Positions 1 through 13,600 of a DNA stretch of 64,000 nucleotides are shown here, piece after piece. The stretch's first letter is position 1. The number at the start of each line of letters is the position of its first letter. The DNA comes from Marchantia polymorpha subsp. ruderalis. Its lineage: Eukaryota > Streptophyta > Marchantiopsida > Marchantiales > Marchantiaceae. Where the stretch lies: contig AP031358.1 of NCBI GenBank assembly GCA_037833965.1, positions 8,440,001 through 8,504,000 of the forward strand, read 5' to 3'. The notes under the pieces were generated by a model that worked only from the letters and a program-made list of their open reading frames with translations, had not been told where the DNA came from and did no database searches. The position numbers and the translations under genes were made by a program.

Positions 1-58
1 TTTAGAATGTTGGACGAATCAAACAGTCAGATAATCAACCACAGCCTCCCTCACTCAC

Positions 59-213
59 TCCGGACCGCTCGAAGCATGAGTTGAAGAGCTGAGGCCTACG
101 CTTCCAACTTCAGGAGACCTCGCCCCCTCGATCTCTTCCCGGAGCTCTTGCCAGTCGAAATCGCAACTGTAAAAGGCACGTGCCGATGAAGACTCTTCGC
201 AGTCCTCCTCCAT
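59..213 (-). CDS. Probable first coding exon of an unidentified gene, leaving the window to the left
   Basis: On the minus strand an ATG at 213 opens a frame of about 51 codons rich in Glu and Asp (begins MEEDCEESS, then CDFDWQELREEIEG). It ends at a perfect donor, GTGAGT, read from 58 to 53. The rest of the gene would lie left of position 1. I do not recognise the family. A frame upstream of the ATG is open only from a GTG, so I prefer the ATG. The exon lies head-to-head with the ASNSD1-like gene across about 600 bases holding two telo-boxes, which fits a shared promoter. It could still be an accidental open frame; only the donor and the acidic composition support it. Confidence 0.35.
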
Positions 214-820
214 CGCTGTCTCCGCTACGGTAGAGGCCCAGTCTCGCGGGACCACTCCTTGGCGAGGAAATCAATCTCACATCAATGCAAAGGTGGACAC
301 GCCAAGCTTCCACGACACCTACAAGTCTCGCAGTTCGAGCGCATTGAACGAGAGGAAACGCGATCTTGCTCGTCGAATACTTTCCCAAAACCCTAATAAG
401 TACTCGTGGAGATGGCATGGGTCTCAAACCCTAAAAAGAAGGACGTCAGATGCTGTCAGGAGCTCCCCTGTCGCAGGACAATCCCAATCCGACCCCAACA
501 AACAAACAATCCTGACGAGTCCTGTTCCGTAGCGCTCGCTGCGGTCCCACACGATTTTCTCAGGGCACGTCGCCGATTTGGACTCTTTGCAATCTGGTGC
601 TAGGAATGGAAGAACGAATCTAAAATTGGACGAGGGCAAGCGCTCAACATATTCGTGAATTTGGGTGGGCAGCCATGGGACGGGAAGAATGTTAGGTTTC
701 ACGTGTGCATGCTCCGGTCGAGAATTCGACGCTGTCCGTCTCGTGGAAAGAATGATCGTCGTCTCGTGCTGACGAAGGGTGCGTGGGAAATTGAGGCTCG
801 CTGTTCTGCCAGCGAGCGAC
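214..820. promoter_or_regulatory. Putative bidirectional promoter region with two telo-boxes
   Basis: This stretch separates the minus-strand exon (59-213) from the ASNSD1-like start codon at 821. Two exact AAACCCTAA motifs lie at 388-396 and 426-434. Telo-boxes are known plant promoter elements, common in genes of the translation machinery and growing cells. Open frames across this zone on both strands look like chance. The transcription start sites are not visible. Confidence 0.4.
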
Positions 821-3800
821 ATGTGCGGAATTGGGTTGATTGTGACCGGTGTTCCGATTCGTGGACATCTGGGCCCGGGTGAGGCTGAAGCTTCCGGCTT
901 TTCGTGTCAAAGATCACCGAAGGTGAGTCTGAAATTTTGAAGGTCACCGTTCAGATAATGTCATTGACTCTCGTGATTCATCGATCAATCACTATCTAAA
1001 GTTCTCAACAAAAAAAATTAGTACGTCGGGAACAGCATTTGCAAAAGAGGTCACCACACAGAATCAACCACCATAGCTTTTGAGTGTCCACGAACTTTGA
1101 TCGAAATAATTCGGAACCTCGACGAACGCTAGAGCGTGTCAAACTGATAAGCATTCGTCCTCAGTCTGCAGAACCAGTGGGCCCGAATTATGAAGATCTC
1201 TGCAACGGGCTCAAACGCAGGGGGCCCGACCACATCGGCGGACAAGTTCTCCACCTCTCACCACCAATTCAGAATTTGGAGAAATCAGAATCGACCGAAC
1301 ACCCCCATCCCCATCCCACCACACGCAATGAACCGCAGACCGGAACTCTAATCGACTGTACCTCCAATGCCGAGAATCCGCCACCAGTTGCAACTCCTGA
1401 AGGCGACATTGCCGTGGACCTGGGAAGATGTGGGTTGTCGGAATCCACTGGCGGTGCTCGACTTCAATTTGTTGGTGCCACTTTGCAGCTTCGAGGAGAC
1501 AAGCCAGTTCAACAGCCCCTCCTGGACTCCGTCGGGAATGTTCTCGTCTACAACGGTAAATGCATGCTTGCCCTCTGATCTTCAGCAATTTCTTGCCGTG
1601 ACGCCAATTCATCTTCTCTGCCATCGGCATCACCATCACAGAGGTTGCTAATCCAAGAGTTCTGCCACTGACCATGAATTATTAAATCCTGATTTGGGCT
1701 GGCCTTGCACCAGGGGAGATTTTTGATGGCTTGAAAGTGAGGCCATGTGAAAACGACACGGAGGTGATCATGCAGGCCCTCCGCAACTGCTGCAACTGTG
1801 CCTGCCACAGTCATAGCCAGCACCACCAATTGATTGAATGTGCATGTTCGGATTCGAGCCAGCTCCACCAGACAGTGCCAGGATTGCTTTCTCAGCTGCG
1901 AGGACCTTGGGCTCTGATCTTCTGGCAGGTTTGTACATGTCTCCCAACTTGGAATTCATCTTCAGTCATGAGTTCGGTCAAACCTGCACATGCTACTCGC
2001 CAATTGCTCCTTTTGACAGTAAACTGAGCCTCTCCTCCGGCAGTGCCGGGGAACAATGATAAAGTATTAACGTATTGACATCAGCAAGTTGTTCTCGTGG
2101 AGTTCTGATCTTGTGGATGTCGATCATGTTTACTTTGAGGCGTCTGTGCATTGAAAGACACTGTGATCATTTGGTAGGCACAGCAGACAATGAACGCCCA
2201 TTCCAGTTTTTGCGTAACAAATTCAAGTTGTAAGGAGGAGGACAGTGATAAGAAATCCTCTCTCTATGTTCAAAGGCCGACTGATGGGAGATCAAAACAG
2301 AGCCGAGCCTTAACAAATTGCATTCTCACCTCCTCTGAGTCGAATTCATGGGATTTTTTGTAATGCTCCACGTGCAAATTCTTATTCCATCTTTGCAAAA
2401 TGTACACACGGACCTGTCAATCCACGTTAAGAATGAACTTTAAGAATGAACGAATGTAGTGAATTTAGTCTGACCTTCACAGTACTATTCAACTCAAGTT
2501 TTAAGAGCAGATGTAAATATCTGGCACTGAGCTGCTATGTGTTCTCATTTTCTGAAGGCTTTTGTTTCTGAAGTCATTCTAAGGTGAATACTTTCAAGTC
2601 TGAAGCACTTCAAAAACTGCAATCAACCTTAGGGGCCTGACCTTCACACACGAAAGCGGTGCCGAGTTTGATTAAAAAAATTGTGATTGACTTGTTTCGT
2701 CAATAATAAAGCGGAGTTAGTAGCTCCATATGATGTAAGCTCGCCATACCACCAATTCTGGCCTGATAAGCTTCCCTGATAGCAGACTTTGTGACTCAGG
2801 CAGTGTCACGAACGCTATGGTTTGGACGGGATGCGATTGGACGACGAAGCCTTCTGATCCACAAACCTTCTTCAGAGGATCCACGTCTACTGCTGACATC
2901 AGTTGCACCAGAAAGAACCAAACATGAAGGACAAGAGGCACATGATGATGCAGCGCATATGTCCAGCTACTGGGACGACGTGACTTGCGGGATTCACAGT
3001 ATCACCTTCAAATCTACTTTGAAAGATGGGTCTATGAAACAAAATCTGACACCTGCCTCTTGCCTAAGAGACGAACAAGAGACTGGCACTGTAAAGCCTG
3101 CTGAACATCTGGAGGGCTGGGCTCGAGTCCATGACTGGCATGATCCTCTGCTGAAGAGCCTGCTTGCATGGGAAAGAGCTCTCGTGACCCCAACCGAGGA
3201 GCTGACGAGGTATCATCTCACAGGAAGCGACCAAGAATCTCCGGCCAAGCGGATTCTAGAGGCTTTGTGCCGAGCTGTGAAACGGAGAACAGAAAGCATC
3301 AGAATACCGAAAAAGGTGAGGAGAGGAGATTATACTTTGCACGACCATGCGGAAAGCCCTGTCATTTACTTTCTTATTATCCTTACGAGCTCCACTGCTG
3401 GAGAACACACATTACGCTCCTGGTAGATAGAATGTCGGTGCCAGTTTTTCGAAACGACCACATTTTTTTTGTCCTGTTCAATGAGTCTGAAGCGGAGATA
3501 AGTTGCAAACTGACTCAATATGAAATGTTTTGTAGTGTAAGGAATTGTTACATTCAGTGAACTCAAGGGCTTCTTCCACACTAGCGGATGTCAGGAATGA
3601 GCAGTTTTCACCCTTAGCCGTGCTGTTCTCGGGAGGTGTAGATTCCATGATATTGGCAGCTATTGCTGATCAGTTTGTAGATCCTGACGGTGGGTGAAAC
3701 CTGAGTGCAAGTTTTTGTTTCTGTTCAACTGGTTGAGTCTGATCATGTTGCTGGTCTTGTACGTACATCATGAATTACAGCACGGTAGGATGGTTGCGAG

Positions 3801-6570
3801 TAACTGTGATCGATTCATTTAAGTTTACCTCTAGACTGCTGCAGTGGAACTGGTACATACAATAGGCCGTCTTGACTGAACTCTCTAATTATGCTTTCTT
3901 TTACATTTCCGCAGCAACTATTGATCTTCTGAACGTAAGCTTTGAGGGAGACTTTGCCCCGGATAGGGTGACTGCAATCTCGGGGCTGAGCGAGCTCGAG
4001 GAAAGGTTCCCCTTGAGGAGGTGGGAGATATCCTTTCCGACCTAACTGAGAAGTATGCTTGAAATGCCTCTGCTGATGTTTCCACCGGTGTTCGCAACGG
4101 GTATGTCCATATAAATGAATGATGTACTTATTTATTCACATGCGTTTCAGATGGAGATTGATAAAAATTGACGCAAAGCTCTCAGATCTTTCAAGTCAAC
4201 GAGGGCATCTCCTTTCACTTATATGTCCTTCTAATACATACATGGTTTGCCTTACCCCTACAAAGCCAACTTTTGCAATTATGTTTCTTTAGGAGGATGC
4301 CAGGAATGCTGCAGAATGCGAGAAGTGAGTAGGAAATTAAAGGGCATTACTTTATCCTATCATTTCAAATAGCGAATTTGAAACACTGTAGGAAGCGTTC
4401 CTAATGGTGAGGCTTCAATATGAGGAACCCTTCAGTGTGAAGCCCCATGTCATATATATTTGTATTTATTAGGTAAATGTGTTTGTGAAAATGTGTCGTA
4501 AACATTGTCTCTCTGTTTTCTGTTGTAGGATATCAATATTGGGACAGCTTTGTGGCTAGCTGCCAGTGGAGTCGGGTATGTCCATGAGAGCCCATCACAG
4601 AGATGCCAAGGTCAAGAGTCAGAAACAAAACCTGTACAGTCAGAGGCACGTGTCTTGTTGGTGGGAAGTGGAGCAGATGAGCAATGTGGAGGTTATGGTC
4701 GCCACCGCACAAAATTTAAGCAGGGCGGGTGAGAGAGACCTTTCTGAACCGTCATTGGGCTTCTCACTCCTGCAGTGCATCCTCTGCACCGTGGATCGAA
4801 AGAGTTGGACACTGGGATTCGTGATTGAACATACAAGTTAACTTTTGTGGTGCAATGTAGGTGGGTGATGCTAGACGCGGAAATGAGATTAGACTTCAAT
4901 CGTATTTGGAAAAGAAATCTTGGCAGAGATGATCGTTGTCTCTCAGATCATGGAAAAGAGGTGAGCACATGGTCTGCACTCTGACGTACACTGTCTGCAT
5001 CTAGAGAAAAAGTCGGGCCCTCTTTCAATATTTGTTTGGTCATTTTCGTGATAGAGTAGGCTCTTCTGTGTGCAGGCAAGGTTTCCCTTCTTGGATGAGG
5101 ACGTAGTGGCAGCACTTCTTAACCTTCCCCTCTGGGATGTGGTGAACATGGAGGAGCCCGCAGGCTGCGGAGAGAAGAAAGTACTTAGACAGGTTAGTAA
5201 GAAACAATATCCCTCTTCAGTTCATAATAACAGATAATAAACTTGTTACTAGTTAAGTCTATCAAACACGTAGTCAAATTTCCTCTTTCAAGTTCCACTA
5301 GGACTTCGCGTATAAACTTTATTTGTTTTGTCAAAGAAATATTTCGTGGAAGATTTCTGCCGACGCAGCTCACAGGAGAAATACATATTTTCAGTTCACA
5401 GCTAAGAAATTTAGAAGGAAGAAATAAACAATGAAACTTGTGTATGCTTTCGTGGTCCTCCCTTCAGTGTCTGGCGCTATGGTCATGCGTGCCAAAAAAT
5501 AATAACGATAAAAAGCATGGGGTGAGCATTCAGATAAACGGGAGCACCTCGCTATCATAAGCTAAGCACACCAAGTGGGCATCATGTTTCTTTATGCCGC
5601 CATTTGTTTAAAATCATCTCAGGTGAAACCTCTTTGAAGCTGGCACACGAATCTAGTTGAAGCAGATACGCCGTTACTTTGTGGGACCGTCTGGTTCATA
5701 AGGACGAATCTCGCAAAATTTCAGTAGTTGGGTACTACTGGCAGCGAGGTGGTTCCCAAAATTCTTGTTATCAAATAAAGAAATAAAAACTGCCCTCATA
5801 ATCTTCATCTTCGAATGAGCGAAGATACATACTAATAGCGCTATTTCCTGCTGAGAAGCGAGAAGTTAATCTGAATGCCCTGCTATACTGAAACTTGGAT
5901 ATGGTGACTCGTGCAGTTCGTATATGCATTCAAGTAGAACTTAGTGTCTTCGGGTGGAGGTTATCATATAATTCGAGCAATAACGTTAAGCCTAAGAGAC
6001 TTAGCGTAATGGCTCGCTCGTGGTTCGCGTTCCTCTTCTGAAACTTGGCAGCTTGCTGTTGTTCATCTCCAGTTAATGAAGCTCAAGGAATGAGAACGCG
6101 TTCCTAGAGGTCAACTTTAGAAGGAAGAAGACCTGCAAATATCAGACTTCGTAGACATGCTCCTCTGCATGTGAGACAACTGACTTTGTATATTCTTCCT
6201 GCAGGTGGCACGTTTATTGGGCCTGAAGAGTGCATCATCGCTACCCAAGAGGGCTATACAGGTATCAATTTCTTTGCTAAAGCTGTCCGTTACGCTTTGT
6301 TGCTTAAGCCTCCTTTGTGTAGTGCACTCCATATTCAGAACACTGTGGTGCGGTGGGCATCGCTTGAACATGCAAGAAGGCAGTTGTTTTGCAATCTCTG
6401 TGAGATCTATGGTTTCACTCATTCAGTTCACTTACATGGAGATTTCGTCCTGACGACAGTTTGGGAGCCGGATCGCTCGAGAGTCGAATCGCAAAGATTT
6501 TGGAAGCAACAGAGCAGCGAACCTCGCCAACGCAGGAACCGTGGTTCTCAAGGAGTTCGCCAGTTCTTAG
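821..6570 (+). CDS. ASNSD1: ASNSD1-like asparagine synthetase domain-containing protein, 12 exons, apparent frame break in exon 6
   Basis: Predicted exons: 821-922, 1165-1555, 1714-1928, 2800-3315, about 3605-3689, 3915-4052 (or 4020), 4196-4244, 4529-4728, 4861-4960, 5076-5192, 6205-6261, 6460-6570. The protein begins MCGIGLIVTG, so Cys2 can act as the N-terminal glutaminase nucleophile. Further landmarks are KRRGPD, QPLLDSVGNVLVYNG, GPWALIFWQ and LWFGRDAIGRRSLL in the glutaminase half. In the synthetase half they are the ATP-pyrophosphatase loop LFSGGVDSMILAA, APDRVTAISGL, NIGTALWLAASG, LLVGSGADEQCGGYGRHRTK, ARFPFLDEDV and VARLLGLKSASSLPKRAIQ. Order and content match the eukaryotic ASNSD1 family, whose cellular role is poorly known. 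In exon 6 the frame giving PLRRW and the frame giving VGDILSDLTE differ by one base, so the straightforward product is broken near 4020. The start of exon 5 is the least certain border. Gene identity is firm; whether it is functional is open. Confidence 0.85.
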
Positions 6571-7671
6571 TGCAGCTTTAGCTTCCTCCTGCATGGCACT
6601 CAGCTGAAACTCAAATGGCTTTTGCATAGATGTGTGATTCTCACTCAGCATGCCGATAATCGCCAGGAGTTGTCGAGGAGGTGATGGGAGTTAGGCAGTC
6701 CTAGCAGTGTAGGAAGGAAATGATGCGTATGGCCTCAAATCTCCGCCAGAAACGTTCTCTTTGTTGGTGAAGACAATCTCCCTGTATCACGTAGTAGCCA
6801 TCATTACAACCATAAACAAGGTGGAATACAAGAATGAGTATTTGCAGAGAACTAGCGGATCGTGTGTAAAGTGGACAGAGGGTTGTGAGATTTTTGCTTT
6901 TCAAACTCGTGGAAAAGCAACCAATTATCAGTGATATTTCTCTCTTGTCATAAATTGCATCAGTACGTTGTACACCGAAGTAAGGAGGTATTGCAGGCCT
7001 CAGACAGACACAAACTGTAAAACTGAGTTGCGGCATCTGTGAAAAGCTGCTAGTAGGTGACCTTGGTTTTCCACTTTCAATGGGTTTAAAATTAGTGAAG
7101 CTGATTATAAATTGCCCAAACTTGTGATACTTTTGATATGTTAAATTGTACACAAGTTCATTATTTTGATGGACGTCCAGGCATCGAAAACGATGGTTAA
7201 CATTGAGTACCAGTTATTATGTCATTGTTTCTCTCAGCTGACGTGTTGCTATCACAGTCCCGACAGTTATGCGGCTTTGGGACAGTTAGGACAGTGAGCA
7301 AACTTTGCAAGAATCTGAAGGTTGATTTTATGATGATATAGAAAGGTGGACAGAACTAACAACACCGTCCGTTTAATGGTGGTTATGGAACAACGCCAAC
7401 AAAGCATGAAATTGACGAAGGCCAAGTAAACTTTCTAAAGAAACGTAATCTAGGTAGAAAAATAAACATACCAAACGATTTCGAATCCCGATAAAACACA
7501 AAACAGTGAAAAAATGGTCAGATTTTTTAGAAGAAAGTAAGCCCATTTATTTCTTAATCCACACAGGGCAATCTCACTTGAAAGTGGTTTGGCACAAGGC
7601 CTATCTTCAAATCACTTGCGTAGAAAACCAATGCAGCAAGTGCTTCTTAACTTAACGAAATTTTACAACTA
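6571..7671. other. Convergent intergenic region (3' ends of two genes)
   Basis: This lies between the stop codons of the ASNSD1-like gene and the ALWAYS EARLY gene, which face each other. It presumably holds both 3' untranslated regions. A 150-codon minus-strand frame at 6701-7153 shows no recognisable motif and no splice partners. No RNA gene or repeat was seen. Confidence 0.5.
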
Positions 7672-10600
7672 TTAGACACCCTTGGGCTGGGTGATGAGAC
7701 CCTCCGTAGGGGAGGGAATACCAGACTGAATGGGAATCTGTATGGGAGTCAAAATTTGTGTCTTGACGTAACCAAGCTGCTGCTCGATCTCTTTAAAGAT
7801 AAGATGGTTTTGAGCAGTTCGAGGTCTTAATGACTCAAGTGCAGTGTCCAAAGTCTGTATGACTTCCGCCGGGGAAAACTGCCCCTCTGTTAAAGTCTGC
7901 ACGACTCCCAACCAACAAAAGCTTTACCACGTCAAGTCCACTCAAATCTGTTTAAACAGTAAAGAGCTCCCATCTTTAAATTCACCATCTGCCTACTTTG
8001 GCTATAAACGACAGGGTTTCCAAAACTGCTTTTCCAAATATGACATACTAATTTTCAATCAAACTTAGACTAGCGCTTGGAAGTATATAATAAGCAGCAT
8101 GCGACATAAATGCTTGTAGTTTGAGTTTGGGTAATCACGTTACCTGGACCATCATCAGTGTGGTAACGCAGTTGGCCATAAGATCGGTCAAATACTCATC
8201 CTCCTCGCTTTGAGTTCTAGAAGATGGATTGGGCTCCTTTGTAGCTACATCTTCTGTCTTGACTGTGGAAACAGTTTCCCCGAGAGGTGGAGCCGCTGGT
8301 TTTATGACTTCATCAACCTCCATTGCGACAGCTGGAGCTACAACCGAATGACCTGTGCTTGCTCCAGAAAGACCCTCCGTTTTGGGTGTGCCAACCGTTG
8401 TAATAGTGGGAAGTGGCTTTCTCTCGACTGAGGCAAGCGCTGCGCTCACCAACTCATTGGCTTCTTCATACTTACAGTTATACAAAGTCTACAACATCCA
8501 GTGAAAAAGCATGAAGTGTCAGAAGAATCACTGTGAAGTAAAAGTTATATCAATACTGTTCTAATACTAACAGTTTCTGATACTAACCCGCTTCTACTTC
8601 TAATATATAAAATTACCCAGACAAATGGCATCAAAGGACAGAATGGCAAGAATATATAGGGGGCATGTACCTCCATGGCAACAGAAACCAAAGCTTTAGC
8701 GTGCTTTTTTGCTGAAGCGGCAACCTCGGGAAGAGGTGGACCAGGCTCGAGAGGCCCAGCAACAAAGCTTGGACGACCAGGTGTCGCTTGAGCAGCAGCT
8801 GGCCGATGCCATGGTGGCAGAGCACTGTCTTCATACTTGTTCCGGTGGCGTAAGTGCTTCAAGGCTTCGTAAACCTATCAATAATGGTACTCAACCAAGA
8901 TTTGAGAATGAACTATCATGACGATAGAAGGTATTCGCACCAATCATGTGCTCATAGTGCTAACATTGTCACAGATGCAGCCTCTATCAACTATTCAGGT
9001 TTTGCTATATTCGCATTTCCGAATTTGGACTTCAATCATGCATATTGAACTTCCAACACACTGTGAAGTAATATGTTTTCCATACCTGTTCATTCACTTC
9101 CTTCAGTTGAAGGATGATGGTTGCATACTGTCGTTGAAACATATCAGAACCTTTGTAGGACACAGCTTCGTCGTTCATACGCCGTAACTCCACAACTAAA
9201 GCTTCCTGCAGATAGAGAAAATTGAATCAGAGCAGAATAAAATTGCAGAATATAAACAAGCAGTATTATGAGATAGATATCGAAAGTAAGAACAGATCCA
9301 CCAACGTATAATGGGAACCTCGATTCACCAAGTTTCTTGAAGTTCCCAAAGTAAGCAAAGTATCAAGTGCAGTTTGGTACCCTTTAAGGATTAAGAACAC
9401 GTATTCATACTTACTTTCTTGTTGAGAGCGTTGCCCAGGTCCACCAAAGTTCGAATATCTGTCTCCCGAGCCTGTGATTGTCCGGGCGTGCAAGGCTGTG
9501 ACATAATTGCTTGCTTAGTTGCTGCGACAGCTTCATTAGTGGCTGCTTTCGCTAAACGCACTGAATCCACAGAGTCGTCCTGCAAACATGTATCCAAAAT
9601 CTTTACAATGTGCGGGAAGAACAAGCAAACTTTGAACTGGAACTCAAGCATTGCGTTCAAAAATTCAGGGACAATACACAGATCACTAGAAGGGATAACA
9701 AGGTAAACATCTTATTTGAAAATATGACGAATGCTGTACTGATGGGAAATATTTATTAATGATGAGTTATAACAAGCCCATCATATCTATACCCAGGCAC
9801 TAGTCCTAACAGAAATGCTGACGTTAACAAATTGAACATACGAGGCAATGGCTGGCGCTACATTTTCGTAAAATATTCAAAACGCAAAGACTTCAAAAAC
9901 CGACTGAGTGAGGTTTTTCTTTTGACAAACCTGAGCTCTCTTTGTTAGGTTGTTGAGAAAGAAGGGAGAGAAAGATGGGATTCCTGGAAGTGATGCAGGC
10001 CTCTCAAGCCTCTCATTCAGGGCAGCCCTCGCAGCTCCTGCAGCACTTACACGGACTCTCTTAGCTTCATGCTTCAAGTCCTCTGCTGTACGGTCCAACG
10101 GATCCAATATTATTCGCTTCCTTCTCATCATCTCTGGCATATTTTCCAGAGGGTGCACAGGCATGGCATCAGTGTCCTGCACATCAATCAACACAATCCT
10201 CTTCCATCACACTCAGTTCTCTGCGTAATTGGACGAAGAAACCATCCAAGCTGATAAAAACACTAAAGTATGCTGCTTAGAGGCCGTCTATGAAAAGAAA
10301 CTAGGCAGTTATACTCCTCTGTGAAATGAATGTATTTGGGAAAAATTATCCTACCATGACAAATTCCACACCGAGTTCTGGCCGATCAAACTGAACCCGG
10401 CATCTATTTCGGTCTACAGTCAAGATGCTCCCATCATGTATCTGCTTCGTCCTCCGATGTTTGGCAATGACTCGCTGACCAACCGTGAGAGGCCGCGCTA
10501 GATCTGAATTTAATCCTTCACGAAGGCCACCCCGTAGCTCGTGATAGTGCGTTCTTACGCTCTCTCTGTAAGCCTCCAACTTTTCTCTCTCTTCTTGAAG

Positions 10601-13600
10601 AAATCTCTGAGATAATCTTCTGGGCTTTCCAAGCGAGCTGCGGATAAACAGATCAGGCAAGCCCGACATCAAAACGACTAACATACTGGAATAAGACAAA
10701 TCTAACTCAATACAACTCAAAGAGAAGTACTCAAAATGCACCACCAGCATGTATGGTGACCCCCACAACAAACTTTTCGTTGAAGCGAATAAACAATCTT
10801 TCCAATTGAAACATTGAGCTAGACCACGTCCAGTACATTTTATTGGGAAATTGGTTGACTCGAATGCTCTCAAACATAAAGTCTCTCTTTCTGTTCAGTG
10901 TGTGCAAACTTGGAGCTTTTCTTGCAATCTGGAAACACAGTCCGAACATGCCGCACTTCCGGATAAGATCTTTCAGTATCCGGTAGTCGATGAACTTGGT
11001 TGGCTAGTAATAGCGAAGGATTATGTAAAATGGAAGACTCACAATAAGGCATGTCCACTTCAGGTCTATGGGCTGTTGGGCTGTCTCAGGGACATTGTCT
11101 CTCTTGAAGGTTTATGATCACAAAATGACAACATTGTAGCGTGAGTTAGCAAAGAAAGTTTCTAGGTACCCTCTCTTGATGCAGTCTTCTCACTTGTTAG
11201 TAATAAAATGTCTGAGCTAAAAGGACGTGAGGTGATAGACTGATGGACGTGCAACAGACGGAAATTTTGGGAGGTCAAACCATGCCATAATATCTCAGTA
11301 GGCCTCCTTGAAAGAAATATGAGAACAAAATCTCCGGTCACTTACCTGCGTATGACTCCCCATTCAACACGTGTCAATCTTGGCACATGACCAAGACCAG
11401 CATGATTGAGATATTCCACGAACTCATTGCGGGCAAACCATGGTAGATCAATAGCACTATAGAACCACTCGAACATACACCACCGTCGTACTTTGGGAGA
11501 AAGACAATGAATCAGCCGTGCCTGATACATGACAAAGAAACGGTTGACTTTCATGATATTAAATATTCTTTCAAGTTGAATAACTTGAAAATTTTGGAGA
11601 CTTAAAGGAAAAACGTTGTATTGCTACAACTCAGTCACGAGATCTGAGACCGTGTATCCAACTAAAACGTAGACATCAAAGGAAAAAAATTCCCGAATCG
11701 TCTGGGAATGGAAAAAACATATCATGGCTATATTAGGAAAGGTGACCACATTCAGCGCTTCTGCTTTTCGTACCTTCGTGTTGAAAGCACCCAGGTCAGC
11801 TGTAGCGTGAGGACAATGAGCCGCGTCCCTTTCAATTCCTCCGTTCAGTCCGTCGGTACTTACTTCTTTGAAGCGATTAACGGGCCCCTTTTCGGCCAGC
11901 CCCTTCTTCTTACTGCGAAGTTTTAATGGCAATGTGCCCTCATCAGTGGTCACGGACTGTCCGTGGCCCTGTGCAAGTTGGTTTTGATCTACTCCAGAAG
12001 TTTCTCCTGTTTTGTTCGCCTTGATTCCTTGCTTCAAAGGCCCTTTAGCGGAGAGGGTGCGCTTAGGCTTACTCCGGGGTTTTAAGGCTGCAGAAATCTC
12101 AATCTTGGCTGGTGGAACCTGAACACACATCAAAACCGATCAGATACAGCACAAGAGAAATAGATAAATCATCTCAGTATCACAACTCTTGGACTTCTTC
12201 TCTACGTAAGACTTCTTCCTCGTTTTAAACAGTAATAGAACCTTAGTCAAAATACATGTCAATATCTTGGTGTCGTAATCTTCAAAGGTGCAGTTCCCTA
12301 GATATCCCATAGTACAACTACCAGGTTTGTTCTTCCATGCTAGAATTGAATGACTGTTGCACTTTAGAAACATATACGAAGGTGAGATGTGCCTTGAAAT
12401 AACAATACCTCAGTGTCAGGTTTCCGCTGATTTATTTCTTCCGCAACGACTTTACCTTGTGATTCCATCTGCAAAGTAAGGTATAATTTAAATTAGCCTA
12501 GAGATTACACTAATAGTGGCGAGGAAACGAACGGAGATGCGGAAGGAGACGCCCAAAGCCTTTCAAGCACTCTTGTGTAGTAAGGCTTAAAACAGTACTA
12601 ATCAGACATAATGATTGGGAGAGTAAATGAGAAAATAATATGTTACATGATATGAATCTTGATATAAAAACCCATCAAGAATGCTCACAGAGATACAAGA
12701 AGATACAAGAACGTAAATTACAGTCGACCAAAAACTGACCTTCTCAATTGCTGTCATCCTTTTCCGTTTTCGAGAGTCAGTAGGTGAGGCGGACAGTTGC
12801 CCGGGTTTTGTCACTATGTGTGAGTCATCCTTCTCAGATTCTTCGATCCCCCTTTCTTCTTCAGCGTCTTCCTTCCTATCTTCTCTTTTCTCGGCGTTGT
12901 CATTCAGAGAAGCAACAGATCCAGCACACTTAGGAGGGCTAAATTCTTTCCTCTTCAGAATCTTGTCCTCTATCTTTTCTCTAAAGGAGCTGGTTCCGGG
13001 ATCTGCTAGAGAAATTCACTGAAAGTCAGCAGTGGTTCCACTAATCATGACTAGTGCCAACACATGTACCTTGGAATGTTGTGACAAAGCTCTTGATCTC
13101 GCCAACTCAGACCAAGATGATTACCTGAATCACCCGTAGGAGAAGGAAGCAGACCGGCGAGAGATAGATCTGCTAATGTTGCCAGAGTATCTAGAGCAGT
13201 GCTCTGATTCTCTGGACAAACAAAAAAGATTCAGCCGATAAAAATTAGAATGTGAGAACTGAAAAGAAGGCACCCAATAAGTAAGAACGATACCAAATCT
13301 AGCAGGTAAAACTCCATACCGACATCTACAACAAAAGCTACAATAACATCACTGCAGCGTAGTTTGAAGTCAGCACCTCCTGAAAAAAGTTGTCGACTTC
13401 TCTTCTTCGTTCTTTGAGATAAGTGGCGCATCTTTTTCTGCCCCGACATCTGCCTCTCTTCGTCTTCTTCTTTAGTATCTGCATCTTGTGTACCAGATTG
13501 ACTACATTCTTCTTTAGCGTCATCATATTTCTCCAACTTTTGTAGCTTGAGCCTCTTGGGGAGTGGTTTCTTCCACTTGCCTTTACCGTCTGAAGGGCGC

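Noticed and set aside
424..822. 132-codon minus-strand frame opposite the ASNSD1 start
   Set aside because: It overlaps the real first exon and the promoter region and has no recognisable features.
6701..7153. 150-codon minus-strand frame between ASNSD1 and ALY
   Set aside because: No motif and no conserved look; it lies where two 3' untranslated regions are expected.
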